Counted from the first letter of the stretch, positions 1 to 9,773 are shown. The stretch: DNA of 64,000 nucleotides from Clostridium sp. CS001 (GCF_020443565.1 NZ_JAIZZN010000001.1:248001-312000), one strand, 5' to 3'. Made by a program: numbers and translations. Notes: a model not told the origin generated them from the letters alone.

Positions 1-687
1 AAGTTTGTATCTCTCTACTAATCTTTGTGCATTATTAACTTGAAGTCTTTCTACAAGCCTAAGCGCCAATTCTTCGATATCCATAATTTCATCTTTAATA
101 GCCCCTGTAAATGCCAGATTTAGACCAACTGCTTCATCTTCGAATTTAGGCCATAAAACTCCCGGAGTGTCCATAAGTTCTATACCTAAGCTAGTTTTTA
201 TCCATTGCTTAGTCTTGGTAACCCCTGGTTTGTCACCAGTTTTAGCTATATTGTTTTTTGCCATTTTGTTTATAAAAGAAGATTTACCTACATTAGGTAT
301 ACCAACTACCATAACTCTTATAACTATGTTAACTAACCCTTTTTTTCTCTGCCTATCATGCTTTGCTTTCAATAATTCCTCGAGAGTAGGTTTTATACCT
401 TTTAACCCTTCTCCTGTGATGCAATTTACAGCCAATGGCTTAACAGTATCAGTTGTAAGCTTCCTTATCCAATCTTTAGTAACTTTATCTTCTGCTAAGT
501 CAGATTTATTTAACAAAATAACTCTAGGCTTATCTTTACAAATTTCATCTATTTGAGGATTAGCACTTGATTTAACTATCCTTGCATCTCTAATTTCTAT
601 TACAGCATCAACAAGTTTTAAACTTTCTTGAATTTGTCTTCTAGTTTTTGCCATGTGCCCTGGAAACCAATTTATACTCATGCTCAT
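1..687 (-). CDS. rbgA: Ribosome biogenesis GTPase RbgA (YlqF), C-terminus missing
   Basis: Circularly permuted GTPase that acts late in 50S subunit assembly. The frame runs off the left edge of the window, so the C-terminal part is missing. Reading inward it starts MSMSINWFPGHMAKT. The NxxFPGHM-type opening and the motifs NKSD (G4), GIPNVGKSS (G1) and DTPG (G3), in G4-G1-G3 order, are diagnostic of the YlqF/RbgA family. Two in-frame ATGs lie at 687 and 681. GGAAGG sits about 11 nt before 687, so 687 is preferred. It follows rplS after a terminator hairpin, a typical Firmicute order. A signal peptidase gene often found between the two in clostridia is absent here. Confidence 0.93.
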   Translation of the reverse strand, partial: MSMSINWFPGHMAKTRRQIQESLKLVDAVIEIRDARIVKSSANPQIDEICKDKPRVILLNKSDLAEDKVTKDWIRKLTTDTVKPLAVNCITGEGLKGIKPTLEELLKAKHDRQRKKGLVNIVIRVMVVGIPNVGKSSFINKMAKNNIAKTGDKPGVTKTKQWIKTSLGIELMDTPGVLWPKFEDEAVGLNLAFTGAIKDEIMDIEELALRLVERLQVNNAQRLVERYKL

Positions 688-744
688 ATTTATCTAATCC
701 TTCCCATTTTATTGAATGGATAAAGTCTTAAAACTACTTTAAAG

Positions 745-766
745 TAAAAAGGGACTTTACAGCCCC
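745..766 (-). terminator. Terminator after rplS
   Basis: On the minus strand GGGGCT-GTAA-AGTCCC forms a six-pair stem with one G-U pair, followed by TTTTT. It begins just after the rplS stop codon and would separate rplS from rbgA, or reduce read-through. Confidence 0.6.
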
Positions 767-772
767 ATTTTT

Positions 773-1120
773 TTATCTCATTCTTTCTTTAACTTTTGCA
801 GCCTTACCAACTCTATCTCTTAAGTAGAATAGTTTAGCTCTTCTAACTTTACCTAATCTTACGATTTCAATCTTCTCAATAACCGGAGCGTTTACTGGGA
901 ATGTTTTTTCGCAACCAACACCACCTGATACTCTTCTTACTGTGAAAGTTTCTCTTAATCCACCATTTTGTCTTTTAAGAACGGTTCCTTCGAAAACTTG
1001 AACTCTTTCCTTAGCACCTTCTTTGATTTTGATGTGAACTTTAACAGTATCACCTACATGAAAATCTGGTAAGTCAGTTCTAATTTGCTCTGCTTCTATT
1101 TGTCTTATAATTTCTAACAT
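773..1120 (-). CDS. rplS: 50S ribosomal protein L19
   Basis: L19 sits at the 30S-50S interface. The protein ([12 protein letters not shown]..., 115 aa) has the family's usual length, the typical [16 protein letters not shown] segment and the basic C-terminus. An ATG also exists at 1126, but GGAGGG at 1128-1133 is only one base from it. The same SD is seven bases from the ATG at 1120, which fits much better. The gene has its own sigma-A-like promoter and an approximately 75-nt leader upstream, and is followed by a hairpin terminator, so it can be transcribed apart from trmD. Confidence 0.97.
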   Translation of the reverse strand: MLEIIRQIEAEQIRTDLPDFHVGDTVKVHIKIKEGAKERVQVFEGTVLKRQNGGLRETFTVRRVSGGVGCEKTFPVNAPVIEKIEIVRLGKVRRAKLFYLRDRVGKAAKVKERMR

Positions 1121-1197
1121 GTGCATTCCCTCCTAAAATTTATTGTAACGTTCATACTCATTTTAACATGACAGAGGACCGCCCGTACTAGCACAAA
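1121..1197 (-). promoter_or_regulatory. Candidate L19 leader (autoregulatory 5' UTR)
   Basis: Between the rplS promoter and its SD lies a GC-rich stretch in an otherwise AT-rich gap, containing the minus-strand core ACGGGCGGTCCTCTGTCATG. Position and composition match what is known of Firmicute L19 leaders, which bind the protein to repress translation. I could not confirm the family structure by eye. Confidence 0.45.
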
Positions 1198-1201
1198 GTA
1201 T

Positions 1202-1230
1202 ATTTTATCATATATTTATATATATATCAA
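1202..1230 (-). promoter_or_regulatory. Sigma-A-like promoter of rplS
   Basis: On the minus strand TTGATA (1225-1230), a 17-nt spacer and TAAAAT (1202-1207). Predicted transcription starts near 1195, giving a leader of about 75 nt ahead of rplS. Confidence 0.6.
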
Positions 1231-1265
1231 CGTAAAAATACAATTTATGCTTAAATCCAAGAACT

Positions 1266-1988
1266 TTATTTTTTTTCAGTTGCCTTACTTAATAGTTTTA
1301 TATCTTCCTTGGTAAGTTTGAGCTTTTCAAATAAATCTGGTCTCTTTTCTTTAGTTATTAGAAGTGATTGTAGCCTTCTCCACTTACGTACGTTCTCATG
1401 ATGCCCTGAGGTTAATATCTCTGGAACCAATGAACCCTCAAAGCACTCTGGCCTTGTATAATGAGGATACTCTAGTACTCCATCATAAAAGGATTCCTCT
1501 GTGAAGCTTTCACTACAGGATAACACCCCTGGTATTAGCCTACAAATACTATCCACTATAGGTATGCATGCCATTTCCCCACCTGTTAAAACATAATCAC
1601 CTAAAGAAAGTTCCATATCGATGTAATCATAAGTTCTTTCATCTATGCCTTCGTAATGACCACATACAAATATTAATTCTTTTTCTAAGCACAATTCCTT
1701 AGCAATTTCTTGGGTAAAGGTATTCCCCCTAGGTCCTAGAAATATTACTTTCCCACTATTATGTACTTTAATATCTTTAATGCTATGAATTAAGGGTTGA
1801 GCCAGCATTACCATACCTGCTCCACCACCATAAGGATAATCATCTACTTTTTTATGTTTATTCAAAGAATAATCTCTAATATTATGAGCTTTAATATCCA
1901 GTATATTTTTATCTATTGCTTTTCCAATAATACTCTGATTAAAAATCTGAAACATTTCAGGAAATAGCGTCAAAATATCTATTTTCAT
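1266..1988 (-). CDS. trmD: tRNA (guanine-N1)-methyltransferase TrmD
   Basis: Methylates G37 of tRNAs reading CNN codons and so prevents frameshifting. It is a SPOUT-family enzyme using S-adenosylmethionine. The canonical opening [13 protein letters not shown], the [10 protein letters not shown] motif and the trefoil-knot segment [11 protein letters not shown] are all present, and length (about 240 aa) is normal. The frame is open to an ATG at 1997. The ATG at 1988 gives the standard family N-terminus and overlaps the rimM stop (ATGA-type overlap), suggesting translational coupling. Confidence 0.97.
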   Translation of the reverse strand: MKIDILTLFPEMFQIFNQSIIGKAIDKNILDIKAHNIRDYSLNKHKKVDDYPYGGGAGMVMLAQPLIHSIKDIKVHNSGKVIFLGPRGNTFTQEIAKELCLEKELIFVCGHYEGIDERTYDYIDMELSLGDYVLTGGEMACIPIVDSICRLIPGVLSCSESFTEESFYDGVLEYPHYTRPECFEGSLVPEILTSGHHENVRKWRRLQSLLITKEKRPDLFEKLKLTKEDIKLLSKATEKK

Positions 1989-2479
1989 TCCATCCATTCT
2001 TTCACTGGTTTAATTATTATTACACGTTTATCCATATCTATACTAAGCACAATATCCTTAAGCACTGGAATGAGTACTTCTGTATTTCCTTTAACCCAAT
2101 ACACATCATTACCTGGAGTATGCAAAACGTCATATATCTTTCCTAGTTCTTCTTCTCCATTTTCTTCATAAACACTACAATCTAATAGGTCAGCCACATA
2201 GTAACTACCCTCTGGTAACTTAATTGCATCTTCCCTACTAACCATCAAGTATTTATTTCTATATAATTCTGCTTGTTCTATACTGTCGATACCTTCAATC
2301 TTAAGTATTACTTTGTCTGTTTGAAGTTTACAACCTTCAACTTTTCTAAGTTCTCCATCAATATACACACTTTTTAATTTTTTAAATCTTTCAAGACTAT
2401 CTGTTAATGAAAAAACCTTAACTTCACCCTTTAAACCATGTGTTTTACCAATCTGACCTACATTCATAAATTCTTTCAT
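1985..2479 (-). CDS. rimM: 16S rRNA processing factor RimM
   Basis: Assists maturation of the 30S head near S19. The N-terminal RimM beta-barrel opens with [16 protein letters not shown] and a C-terminal PRC-barrel follows ([17 protein letters not shown]...). At 164 aa it is family-typical. A strong SD (AAAGGAGGA) precedes the ATG at 2479. It overlaps trmD by a few bases, the conserved rimM-trmD arrangement. Confidence 0.95.
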   Translation of the reverse strand: MKEFMNVGQIGKTHGLKGEVKVFSLTDSLERFKKLKSVYIDGELRKVEGCKLQTDKVILKIEGIDSIEQAELYRNKYLMVSREDAIKLPEGSYYVADLLDCSVYEENGEEELGKIYDVLHTPGNDVYWVKGNTEVLIPVLKDIVLSIDMDKRVIIIKPVKEWME

Positions 2480-2586
2480 TTAAAATCCTCCTTTCAATTT
2501 CATTTATATAGATAACTCCAATTTAGAAGTTACTAATTATATATTTTACCCATCAACGTATTAAAAACTCAATATTTAATTAAAAT

Positions 2587-2611
2587 AAGAGTTAGGCAGA
2601 ACCTAACTCTT
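2587..2611 (-). terminator. Hairpin terminator overlapping the khpA stop
   Basis: Perfect ten-pair stem AAGAGTTAGG / CCTAACTCTT with a five-base loop, followed on the minus strand by TATTTTAATT. The khpA stop codon lies inside the stem. It would end the rpsP-khpA transcript ahead of rimM, though the T-tract is interrupted and read-through is likely. Confidence 0.55.
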
Positions 2612-2837
2612 ACTTTATTTCAACAACTACCTTTTTATTTTCTTTAACGGCAGCTGCCTTAACAACGGTTCTAATAGCTTTTGCTATTCTACCTTGTTTG
2701 CCTATAACTTTTCCCATATCCTCATGCGCTACAGATAATTCAAGAACTATAGCATGCTCATGAGTTACTTCGTTTACTACTACCATTTCTGGTTTATCAA
2801 CTAAAGACTTTGCCAATACTTCAAGTAACTGTTTCAT
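2610..2837 (-). CDS. khpA: KH-domain RNA-binding protein KhpA (YlqC)
   Basis: Small single-domain KH protein (75 aa) that in other Firmicutes pairs with KhpB/Jag and affects cell division and mRNA stability. The sequence MKQLLEVLAKSLVDKPE is the family opening, and GKQGR supplies the GxxG RNA-binding loop. The ATG at 2852 is less likely: GGAGGAG lies six bases before the ATG at 2837, giving the standard N-terminus. It sits between rpsP and rimM, its conserved place. Confidence 0.94.
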   Translation of the reverse strand: MKQLLEVLAKSLVDKPEMVVVNEVTHEHAIVLELSVAHEDMGKVIGKQGRIAKAIRTVVKAAAVKENKKVVVEIK

Positions 2838-2871
2838 GGAAAACTCCTCCATTCATTACTTACAAATTTTT

Positions 2872-3114
2872 CTAGTTGACTGCTATTTTGTTAAGTAATC
2901 TTTTAACTGTATCAGATGGTTGTGCACCATTCTTAATCCAATTAGCTGCTTTCTCAGTATCAATTTTAATAGTAGTTGGCTCTGTTGTTGGATTGTAGTA
3001 TCCTATTTCTTCGATGAATTTTCCATCTCTAGGAGATCTTGAATCTGCAACTACCACTCTATAAAATGGAGCATGTTTAGCACCCATTCTTTTTAATCTT
3101 ATTTTAACTGCCAT
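2872..3114 (-). CDS. rpsP: 30S ribosomal protein S16
   Basis: Primary-to-secondary 30S assembly protein. [26 protein letters not shown] is the universal S16 start, and the 80-aa length is normal. GGAGG eight bases upstream selects 3114 over the upstream ATG at 3123. It lies between ffh and khpA, the standard Firmicute order. Confidence 0.98.
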   Translation of the reverse strand: MAVKIRLKRMGAKHAPFYRVVVADSRSPRDGKFIEEIGYYNPTTEPTTIKIDTEKAANWIKNGAQPSDTVKRLLNKIAVN

Positions 3115-3164
3115 GTATATCACCTCCTTTAAATATAAATTTAGTCACTATCTAAGTTGTTTTA

Positions 3165-4514
3165 TTAAAAAGGCATTTTACCAAACAAACCTTTTTTACC
3201 AGGTTTTTGGAAACCCTTTGCTTGCTTCATGAATTTTTTCATCATTTCAAAATCTTTTAATAGCTTATTAACTTGCTGTACCAAAGTACCTGATCCATTA
3301 GCAATTCGCTTTTTTCTAGAAGAAGATCCGCTAACCAAACTAGGATGTTTTCTTTCTGCTATAGTCATTGATCTTATAATAGCCTCAACCTTGCCCATTT
3401 CTTTCTCACTTTGGGATAAGTCTACACCTTGCAACTCTTTTTTATTAACACCTGGCATCATTTCTATTAACTTATTCAATGGCCCAAGCTTTTTCATTTG
3501 TTGCATGGATGCTAAAAAATCATCTAAATTAAATTCTTGAGAAAGCATTCTGCTTCCAAGTTCCTTAGCTTCAGTTTCATCTATAGCCTGTTGCGCCTTT
3601 TCTATTAATGAAAGTACATCCCCCATACCAAGTATACGTGATGCCATTCTATCTGGATAAAAAACTTCTAAATCGTTCATTTTTTCGCCAGTACCAACAA
3701 ATTTTATAGGCTTTCCAGTTATTGCTTTAATAGATAGTGCAGCACCACCTCTGGTATCTCCATCTAGTTTAGTTAAAATTACGCCAGTTATGTCTAACTG
3801 TGAATTAAAACTCTCGGCTACATTAACCGCATCTTGTCCTGTCATAGAATCTACAACTAACATTATTTCACTAGGTTTCATGCTTAATTTTATATTTTGA
3901 AGTTCTTCCATAAGACTTTCATCTATATGAAGTCTTCCTGCTGTATCTATTATAACTACATTATTACCATTTTCTTTAGCAAATGCTAAAGACGCTTTTG
4001 CTATGTCTACTGGAGTAACCTTGTCTCCCATAGTAAATACTGGAACATCAATTTGTTTTCCTACTACTTGTAGTTGTTTAATTGCCGCAGGTCTATATAT
4101 ATCACAAGCAACTAATAAAGGTTTTTTATTTTTTCTTTTAAGTGAAAGGGCAAGTTTACCACCCATAGTGGTTTTACCAGCACCTTGAAGTCCTACCAGC
4201 ATGATAACCGTTAATCCTTCTGAAGAAAGTTCTAGCTTGCTTTCCGCATTTCCCATTAAATTAGTTAACTCATCATTAACAATTTTAATAACCTGCTGCC
4301 CAGGTGTTAAACTTTGTAGCACTCCATTACCTAGACATTTTTCACTAACATTCTTTACAAAATCTTTAACTACTTTATAATTAACATCAGCTTCAAGCAA
4401 TGCCAGTTTTACTTCTCTCATAGCATCTTTGATATCTTTTTCGGAAAGCTTACCCTTACCTTTTAATTTTTTTATGGTATCTTGTAATTTAGAAGATAAT
4501 CCTTCAAAAGCCAT
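3165..4514 (-). CDS. ffh: Signal recognition particle protein Ffh
   Basis: SRP54 GTPase that binds signal peptides on nascent membrane proteins. It has an N-terminal four-helix bundle (MAFEGLSSKLQ...). The G-domain shows LVGLQGAGKTT (P-loop), DIYRPAAIKQL, DTAGR and TKLDGDTRGG. A methionine-rich M domain follows (EMMPGVNKKE..., QQMKK, MKKFMKQAKG). Length is about 449 aa, as expected. The ATG at 4514 is chosen because GGAGGG is five bases upstream; the ATG-equivalent at 4541 adds an atypical nine-residue leader. It follows ylxM by ten bases, so ylxM's stop lies just before the ffh SD. Confidence 0.98.
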   Translation of the reverse strand: MAFEGLSSKLQDTIKKLKGKGKLSEKDIKDAMREVKLALLEADVNYKVVKDFVKNVSEKCLGNGVLQSLTPGQQVIKIVNDELTNLMGNAESKLELSSEGLTVIMLVGLQGAGKTTMGGKLALSLKRKNKKPLLVACDIYRPAAIKQLQVVGKQIDVPVFTMGDKVTPVDIAKASLAFAKENGNNVVIIDTAGRLHIDESLMEELQNIKLSMKPSEIMLVVDSMTGQDAVNVAESFNSQLDITGVILTKLDGDTRGGAALSIKAITGKPIKFVGTGEKMNDLEVFYPDRMASRILGMGDVLSLIEKAQQAIDETEAKELGSRMLSQEFNLDDFLASMQQMKKLGPLNKLIEMMPGVNKKELQGVDLSQSEKEMGKVEAIIRSMTIAERKHPSLVSGSSSRKKRIANGSGTLVQQVNKLLKDFEMMKKFMKQAKGFQKPGKKGLFGKMPF

Positions 4515-4524
4515 AATAACCCTC

Positions 4525-4872
4525 CTAAATATTTTCGACAATTTGGGTTTTTATATCATATATAAGCTGATTCATTTTTTCATCTTTTATGTTAATCTGT
4601 AAGTTATCTAATTTTGATAGTACATTTTCCAAAGTTTCTTTTAGTTTATGATTTTTACTTAATAAATTTAACTTTTCCTCATATACTAAAAGTACCTTTT
4701 CACATTTTTTTATGGTATCATGAATAGCTTGCCTACTAGTATTATTTAGCTCTGCTATTTCTGATAAAGAGAAATCATTATTAAAATATAAATCCATTAT
4801 ATCCCTCTGCTTTTCAGTAAGCAATTCACTATAAAAATCAAATAATAGAGACGTTTCAAATCTTTTTTCCAT
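4525..4872 (-). CDS. ylxM: YlxM/p13-like DNA-binding protein
   Basis: Small helix-turn-helix protein (115 aa) always found upstream of ffh in Firmicutes and thought to modulate SRP function or its expression. The HTH is visible as LSEIAELNNTSRQAIHDTIKKCE. The frame is open to a GTG at 4887, but the ATG at 4872 (MEKRFETSLLFDFY) has a GGTGA-type SD about five bases upstream, while the GTG has none. It is cotranscribed with ftsY upstream and ffh downstream. Confidence 0.93.
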   Translation of the reverse strand: MEKRFETSLLFDFYSELLTEKQRDIMDLYFNNDFSLSEIAELNNTSRQAIHDTIKKCEKVLLVYEEKLNLLSKNHKLKETLENVLSKLDNLQINIKDEKMNQLIYDIKTQIVENI

Positions 4873-4950
4873 TTCATCACCACTCACAAGTCATATAATA
4901 TCAGAATTAATATACCGTGTCAAGTAGTTTTGCTTAACAGATTATTTTTT

Positions 4951-5862
4951 TTAAAATAAAGCATCTACAAAATCTTTTGAATTAAACTCTTGTAAATCAT
5001 CTATTCCTTCACCAACACCTATATATTTAACTGGTATTTCAAGTTGTTTTTTAATTGATATTACAATACCACCTTTAGCAGTTCCATCTAATTTAGTTAG
5101 TATTATTCCATCTATGTGGCATATCGCCATAAACTGCTTAGCCTGTTCAACACCATTTTGTCCTGTGGTAGCATCAAGCACTAGTAAAGTTTCCATGTTT
5201 GCCTCACTATACTCACGCTTAATTACTCTATTTATCTTTCCGAGTTCATCCATAAGATTTTTTTTGTTATGAAGTCTTCCTGCAGTATCACAAATTAGTA
5301 TATCAACTTTTCTTGCCTTAGCTGCTTGAACAGCATCAAAAACCACCGCCGCAGGGTCAGACCCTTCTTGATGTTTTATGAGTTCAACACCTGCCCTACT
5401 GCTCCATACCTCTAATTGATCAATTGCAGCAGCTCTAAATGTATCTGCAGCAGCAATTAGAACTTTATACTTTTCGGATTTCAGAGAAGCAGCTATTTTA
5501 CCAATTGAGGTTGTTTTTCCAACTCCATTTACACCTATTATCAGCAAAACCTTTGGCAGCACAACAGGCATCGTTGAATTTTCATCTTCGCCTAATATAT
5601 CTATTATAACTTCCTTTAAGCAAGGTCTAATTCCTGACGGATCTTTTACTTTATCTTCTTTAACCTTCTTTTTAAGTTTTTCAATAATATAAATAGAGGT
5701 TTCTACTCCAATGTCCGATGTTATTAATATTTCTTCTAATTCCTCATATAACTCATCATCAATGGTAATGGCTAAATTTAATACCTCACTAACTTTTTCC
5801 GTAATACTATTTCTAGTTTTTGTTAACCCATCTTTTAATTTATCAAAAAATCCTCCAAACAC
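4951..5862 (-). CDS. ftsY: Signal recognition particle receptor FtsY
   Basis: Membrane-associated SRP receptor GTPase, partner of Ffh. Motifs: GVNGVGKTTSIGK (P-loop), DTFRAAAIDQL, CDTAGRLHNK and TKLDGTAKGG. At 303 aa it is the short Gram-positive form without the acidic A-domain, and FFDKLKDGLTKTR forms the membrane-targeting amphipathic start. The start is a GTG with GGAGG seven bases upstream. smc lies immediately upstream. Confidence 0.97.
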   Translation of the reverse strand: MFGGFFDKLKDGLTKTRNSITEKVSEVLNLAITIDDELYEELEEILITSDIGVETSIYIIEKLKKKVKEDKVKDPSGIRPCLKEVIIDILGEDENSTMPVVLPKVLLIIGVNGVGKTTSIGKIAASLKSEKYKVLIAAADTFRAAAIDQLEVWSSRAGVELIKHQEGSDPAAVVFDAVQAAKARKVDILICDTAGRLHNKKNLMDELGKINRVIKREYSEANMETLLVLDATTGQNGVEQAKQFMAICHIDGIILTKLDGTAKGGIVISIKKQLEIPVKYIGVGEGIDDLQEFNSKDFVDALF

Positions 5863-5944
5863 TTACATTCCTCCTTACTGATTTTTAACTATACATTTTC
5901 TTATATCTAATTTATATATCAAGTAGTAATTCTTATAACCCTTT

Positions 5945-8900
5945 CTACTTACCAAAATCTACTGACACTATTTTAGAAACTCCTTTTTCCTCCATAGTAA
6001 CTCCATACAATACATCACTGGCCTCCATAGTTCCTTTTCGGTGAGTTATTATAATAAATTGAACATCATCAGAAAATTTCTTTAAGAATTCCGCATATCT
6101 ATATACATTTGCATCGTCAAGTGCCGCCTCAATTTCATCCAAAATGCAAAATGGTGTGGGCTTCATCTTTAAAATAGCAAACAATAATGCAATGGCTGAT
6201 AGCACCTTTTCCCCACCAGACATTAAGTTTATACTTTGAAGTTTTTTTCCTGGCGGCTGCACATTAATATCTATTTTACCCGTTAGTTCATCCCCTTCTG
6301 TAAGTATTAAATCCGCACTTCCACCCTTAAATAGTTCCGCGAAGGTTTCTTGGAAGTTCTCTCTTAGTATAATAAAGTTTTCCGCAAATATTTCTTTCAT
6401 TTTTTCGGTCATTTCAACTATTACAGTTAATAATTCATTTTTAGCAGACATCAAGTCTTCTCTTTGATCATCCATAAAAGTAAATTTTTCTTTTACTTCT
6501 TTATACTCCTCTATAGCACCAACATTAACTTTGCCAAGCGCAGAAATAGACCCTTTTAATACTATTATTTCTTTTTTAAGCTTGTCAACATCATCAATTT
6601 CATTTTCAAATTCAAGTGCTTCTGCATAGGTTATTTCAAAGTCTTCATTCAACTTTTCGTAATGAGCATCCTTTTCCATTCCTACTTTTGCAAATGCTAA
6701 TTCGCATTTATACAAATCTTTTTCGCCTTTTTCTAACATAATCGAAACATTGTCTAGCTTTTCAACACATATCTTTATTTTTTCTTTAATTTTAATTCTT
6801 TCAATTTCATTGTCTTCAAAGTTCTTTTCCATTTTTTCTAACACAGCCATTGTTTCACCTAGTTTTTTCTCAGTGGTTTGAATAGCTTCTTCACTTATCA
6901 TCCTATTTTTCATAGCTTCTTCTATTTCTCTAGAAAATATGATTATATTCTCATTATATACTAATATCTCAGCCTTTAGCCTTTCAATTTCAGAATGCTT
7001 ATTATTTATTGTTTCATCAATCTGAGCTTTTTTTATCTTATCATCAATAATTGATTCTTTTATACCCTCAATTTCTAGTAACTTGTCTTTCAATTTTAAT
7101 TCAACATTATTAAGTTTCTGCTCTATTTCCTTTGTTGCCAGTTCAAATTCAGCAAGACAGATATTTTTTTCCTTAACTTCCTTACTATCTAGTTCAAATT
7201 TACTTACCTCTGACAATCTCTCCGCCTCTAATTTAATTATGTTATCCTTTAGCCTCATAGTTTCATCTTCAATTGCATTTATTTTAGCTTCAGTCTTTGC
7301 TACTTCAATATTTTCAAAGTGAATTTTATCCTTTAGATTTAAATTTTCTTCATCTAATATTAAAACTTTAGATTTACTTTGTTTTATATTTTCTAAGTAA
7401 ATAATCAGTTCATTTTTCAGTGTGACTAAATCCTTAGCTAGCTCCTGTATTTCTCTTTTTCTACCGATTATGCTTGAAGTCTTTGAGTATATACTTCCAC
7501 CAGTTAATGATCCACCAGGATTTATAACCTCCCCAGATAGTGTAACAATTTTATATCTATAATTATTATTTTTCGATATTTGCAACGCTGAATCCATGTC
7601 CTTACATATAATTGTTTTGCCAAGAATAAAAGTCATAACCTCGCTAAATCTTTCATCATAACTTATTAATTCACTTGCAATCCCCACAAAACCAGGATCA
7701 TTTTTAGTTACATTATCAATTATAAGCTTTTTACCCTTAATAATATTCAAAGGCAAAAACGTTGCTCTTCCAAGGTTATTAGCCTTCAAATATGTGATGA
7801 GCATTTTTGCCACTGATTCATCTTTGGTTATTATATGTGATATAGTTCCGCCTAATGCAATTTCTATAGCCACTTCTAGATTCTTTTCAACTTTTATAAC
7901 TTCTCCTAGTACAAAACAATCATTAATATTCCCTACTTTACCCTGGCTAATATGCTCCATTAAATTCTTTACTGATTTATTATAACCTTCATGTTTTTTT
8001 TCTAATGTTGTAAGAACATTAAAATTAGCTTCTGCTTTACTTATCTTAAAGTTACAATTTTTCATACCCGCTTCATGAATCTCTAGATGGTTTTGATATG
8101 TATTAATTTCTTTCTTATTTTCTTTAATCTTGCTTTCATGATTATCCATAATACTTTTAATTTGTTCTATTTGACTTTCAAACATTGTTTTTGTTGTTAT
8201 ATTAATTTTTACTGAATTCCTGAAACTTTCAAGATTATTTTTCAAAGTATCTATTCTTACTTTGTAATAGTCTATGTTATTATTTAAAATTAATAAACTA
8301 TTAGTAATCTCCGTAGTTTTATCAATATTGCTTTGCTTTTCTTCTTTGAAACATTTAGCTTCTGCGCTTTGATTTGCTAGATTTTCTTGAATATCTCTAA
8401 TACTAATCTCTTTAGATTTAATCTTTTCTTCCATATCTGTTTGTGCATTTTTCATATTATTTAATGAGTTCTCTAATCCCTCAATATGTTGTTTGGTTTC
8501 TAATAGTTTTTCATGAATAACGTTACTATCTTTTGACGTTTTATCAATAACCTTTAATAAATTCTCTATCCGTTCTTTTAAAATGTTTATTTCAGAAGTA
8601 CTGTTCTGGTAAACTAGCTTATTATCATAATAGAATTGTTTTTCTTCTTTATTGCGATTTTCAAACTTTTCAAATTCACAATTCCAATATTCAACATCCT
8701 TCTTAAACTGCTCTTTGCCCTCTGAAAGATTTTCCACCTCTAGTTTTAATTTAGAACATTCCTCGCCTAAACTTTTAATCTTTCCCTGAACTTTCTTTAT
8801 TGAATCAATAATTAAGCTAACTTCTTTATTTTTCAACTCTTCAAAAAGCTTTAAAAAACTCTTAGCTTTTTCACTTTCATTTTTCAAGGGTTCTAATCTC

Positions 8901-9499
8901 TCTTCATATGTACTTAAAATATCCTTTATTCTAATCAAATTCTGCTCAGTACCAGCTAATCTCTTTTCCGATTCTTCTTTTCGTGTCTTAAACTTAACAA
9001 TTCCTGCTGCCTCTTCAATAAGCTTTCTTCTTTCTTCTGTTTTCCCACTTAAAATAGCGTCAATTTTACCTTGACCTATGATAGAATAACCCTCTTTGCC
9101 TATGCCTGTATCCATAAAAAGTTGCTGCACATCTTTTAATCTACAAGATGTATTATTTATTAAATATTCGCTTTCTCCCGAGCGATATAACCTTCTTGAT
9201 ATGGTAACATTTGAATAATCTATGTCCAGTTCACAATCACAATTATCCAAAGTCAAGGAAACCTGAGCCAAACTAACAGGTTTCCTAAACTGTGTTCCTG
9301 CGAATATAACATCCTCCATTTTATCGCCTCTTAGGTTTTTTACACTTTGTTCCCCAAGGACCCACTTAACGGCATCTGATATATTGCTTTTCCCACTACC
9401 ATTTGGACCTACCACTGCCGTAATGCCTTTTTTAAATGTTAATTCTGTTTTATCTGCAAAGGATTTAAATCCTCTTATCTCGATAGATTTTAAGAACAT
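5945..9499 (-). CDS. smc: Chromosome segregation ATPase SMC
   Basis: Core of the SMC-ScpAB condensin. The 1184-aa protein has a Walker A head (GPNGSGKSN, about residues 32-40) and two long coiled coils. They flank a hinge at about residues 510-670 that includes GGSLTGGS. The C-terminal head has signature NLMSGGEK and Walker B CILDEIEAALDD. The length is family-normal. The ATG at 9499 has GGAG nine bases upstream. It stands between spoVS and a small membrane peptide upstream and ftsY downstream, the usual rnc-smc-ftsY neighbourhood. Confidence 0.98.
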   Translation of the reverse strand: MFLKSIEIRGFKSFADKTELTFKKGITAVVGPNGSGKSNISDAVKWVLGEQSVKNLRGDKMEDVIFAGTQFRKPVSLAQVSLTLDNCDCELDIDYSNVTISRRLYRSGESEYLINNTSCRLKDVQQLFMDTGIGKEGYSIIGQGKIDAILSGKTEERRKLIEEAAGIVKFKTRKEESEKRLAGTEQNLIRIKDILSTYEERLEPLKNESEKAKSFLKLFEELKNKEVSLIIDSIKKVQGKIKSLGEECSKLKLEVENLSEGKEQFKKDVEYWNCEFEKFENRNKEEKQFYYDNKLVYQNSTSEINILKERIENLLKVIDKTSKDSNVIHEKLLETKQHIEGLENSLNNMKNAQTDMEEKIKSKEISIRDIQENLANQSAEAKCFKEEKQSNIDKTTEITNSLLILNNNIDYYKVRIDTLKNNLESFRNSVKINITTKTMFESQIEQIKSIMDNHESKIKENKKEINTYQNHLEIHEAGMKNCNFKISKAEANFNVLTTLEKKHEGYNKSVKNLMEHISQGKVGNINDCFVLGEVIKVEKNLEVAIEIALGGTISHIITKDESVAKMLITYLKANNLGRATFLPLNIIKGKKLIIDNVTKNDPGFVGIASELISYDERFSEVMTFILGKTIICKDMDSALQISKNNNYRYKIVTLSGEVINPGGSLTGGSIYSKTSSIIGRKREIQELAKDLVTLKNELIIYLENIKQSKSKVLILDEENLNLKDKIHFENIEVAKTEAKINAIEDETMRLKDNIIKLEAERLSEVSKFELDSKEVKEKNICLAEFELATKEIEQKLNNVELKLKDKLLEIEGIKESIIDDKIKKAQIDETINNKHSEIERLKAEILVYNENIIIFSREIEEAMKNRMISEEAIQTTEKKLGETMAVLEKMEKNFEDNEIERIKIKEKIKICVEKLDNVSIMLEKGEKDLYKCELAFAKVGMEKDAHYEKLNEDFEITYAEALEFENEIDDVDKLKKEIIVLKGSISALGKVNVGAIEEYKEVKEKFTFMDDQREDLMSAKNELLTVIVEMTEKMKEIFAENFIILRENFQETFAELFKGGSADLILTEGDELTGKIDINVQPPGKKLQSINLMSGGEKVLSAIALLFAILKMKPTPFCILDEIEAALDDANVYRYAEFLKKFSDDVQFIIITHRKGTMEASDVLYGVTMEEKGVSKIVSVDFGK

Positions 9500-9516
9500 T
9501 GGAACACACTCCTATT

Positions 9517-9615
9517 TTACCTAAATAACATTGGTAATACGAAACTTAATGTAAAAATTATGATCATACCATAAATTAATATCTTAGTCTGCTTTTCTCT
9601 TTTTTTCTTATTCAT
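9517..9615 (-). CDS. 32-aa single-pass membrane peptide (DUF4044-like?)
   Basis: A short ORF not captured at normal length cut-offs. MNKKKREKQTKILIYGMI begins a peptide with a very basic N-terminus and one hydrophobic segment (about residues 12-30), ending LFR. A good SD (GAGGTG) is four bases before the ATG, and the gap to smc is under 20 bases, so it is probably cotranslated ahead of smc. Size and layout resemble DUF4044/Prli42-type mini membrane proteins of Firmicutes, but I cannot verify homology. The predicted topology is cytoplasmic N-terminus. Confidence 0.7.
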   Translation of the reverse strand: MNKKKREKQTKILIYGMIIIFTLSFVLPMLFR

Positions 9616-9773
9616 ACTTCACCTCATGTTTAAATTTTTATGATTTTACTTAATTTAAAAAAAATATGTATCACTAAAATCCATGTACTTTAATGTAACA
9701 TATACTTTATTCTATTATATAGTATAGCATTTACAAAGAAATATCAATTACTTGAATAATAATATCCAAATAA

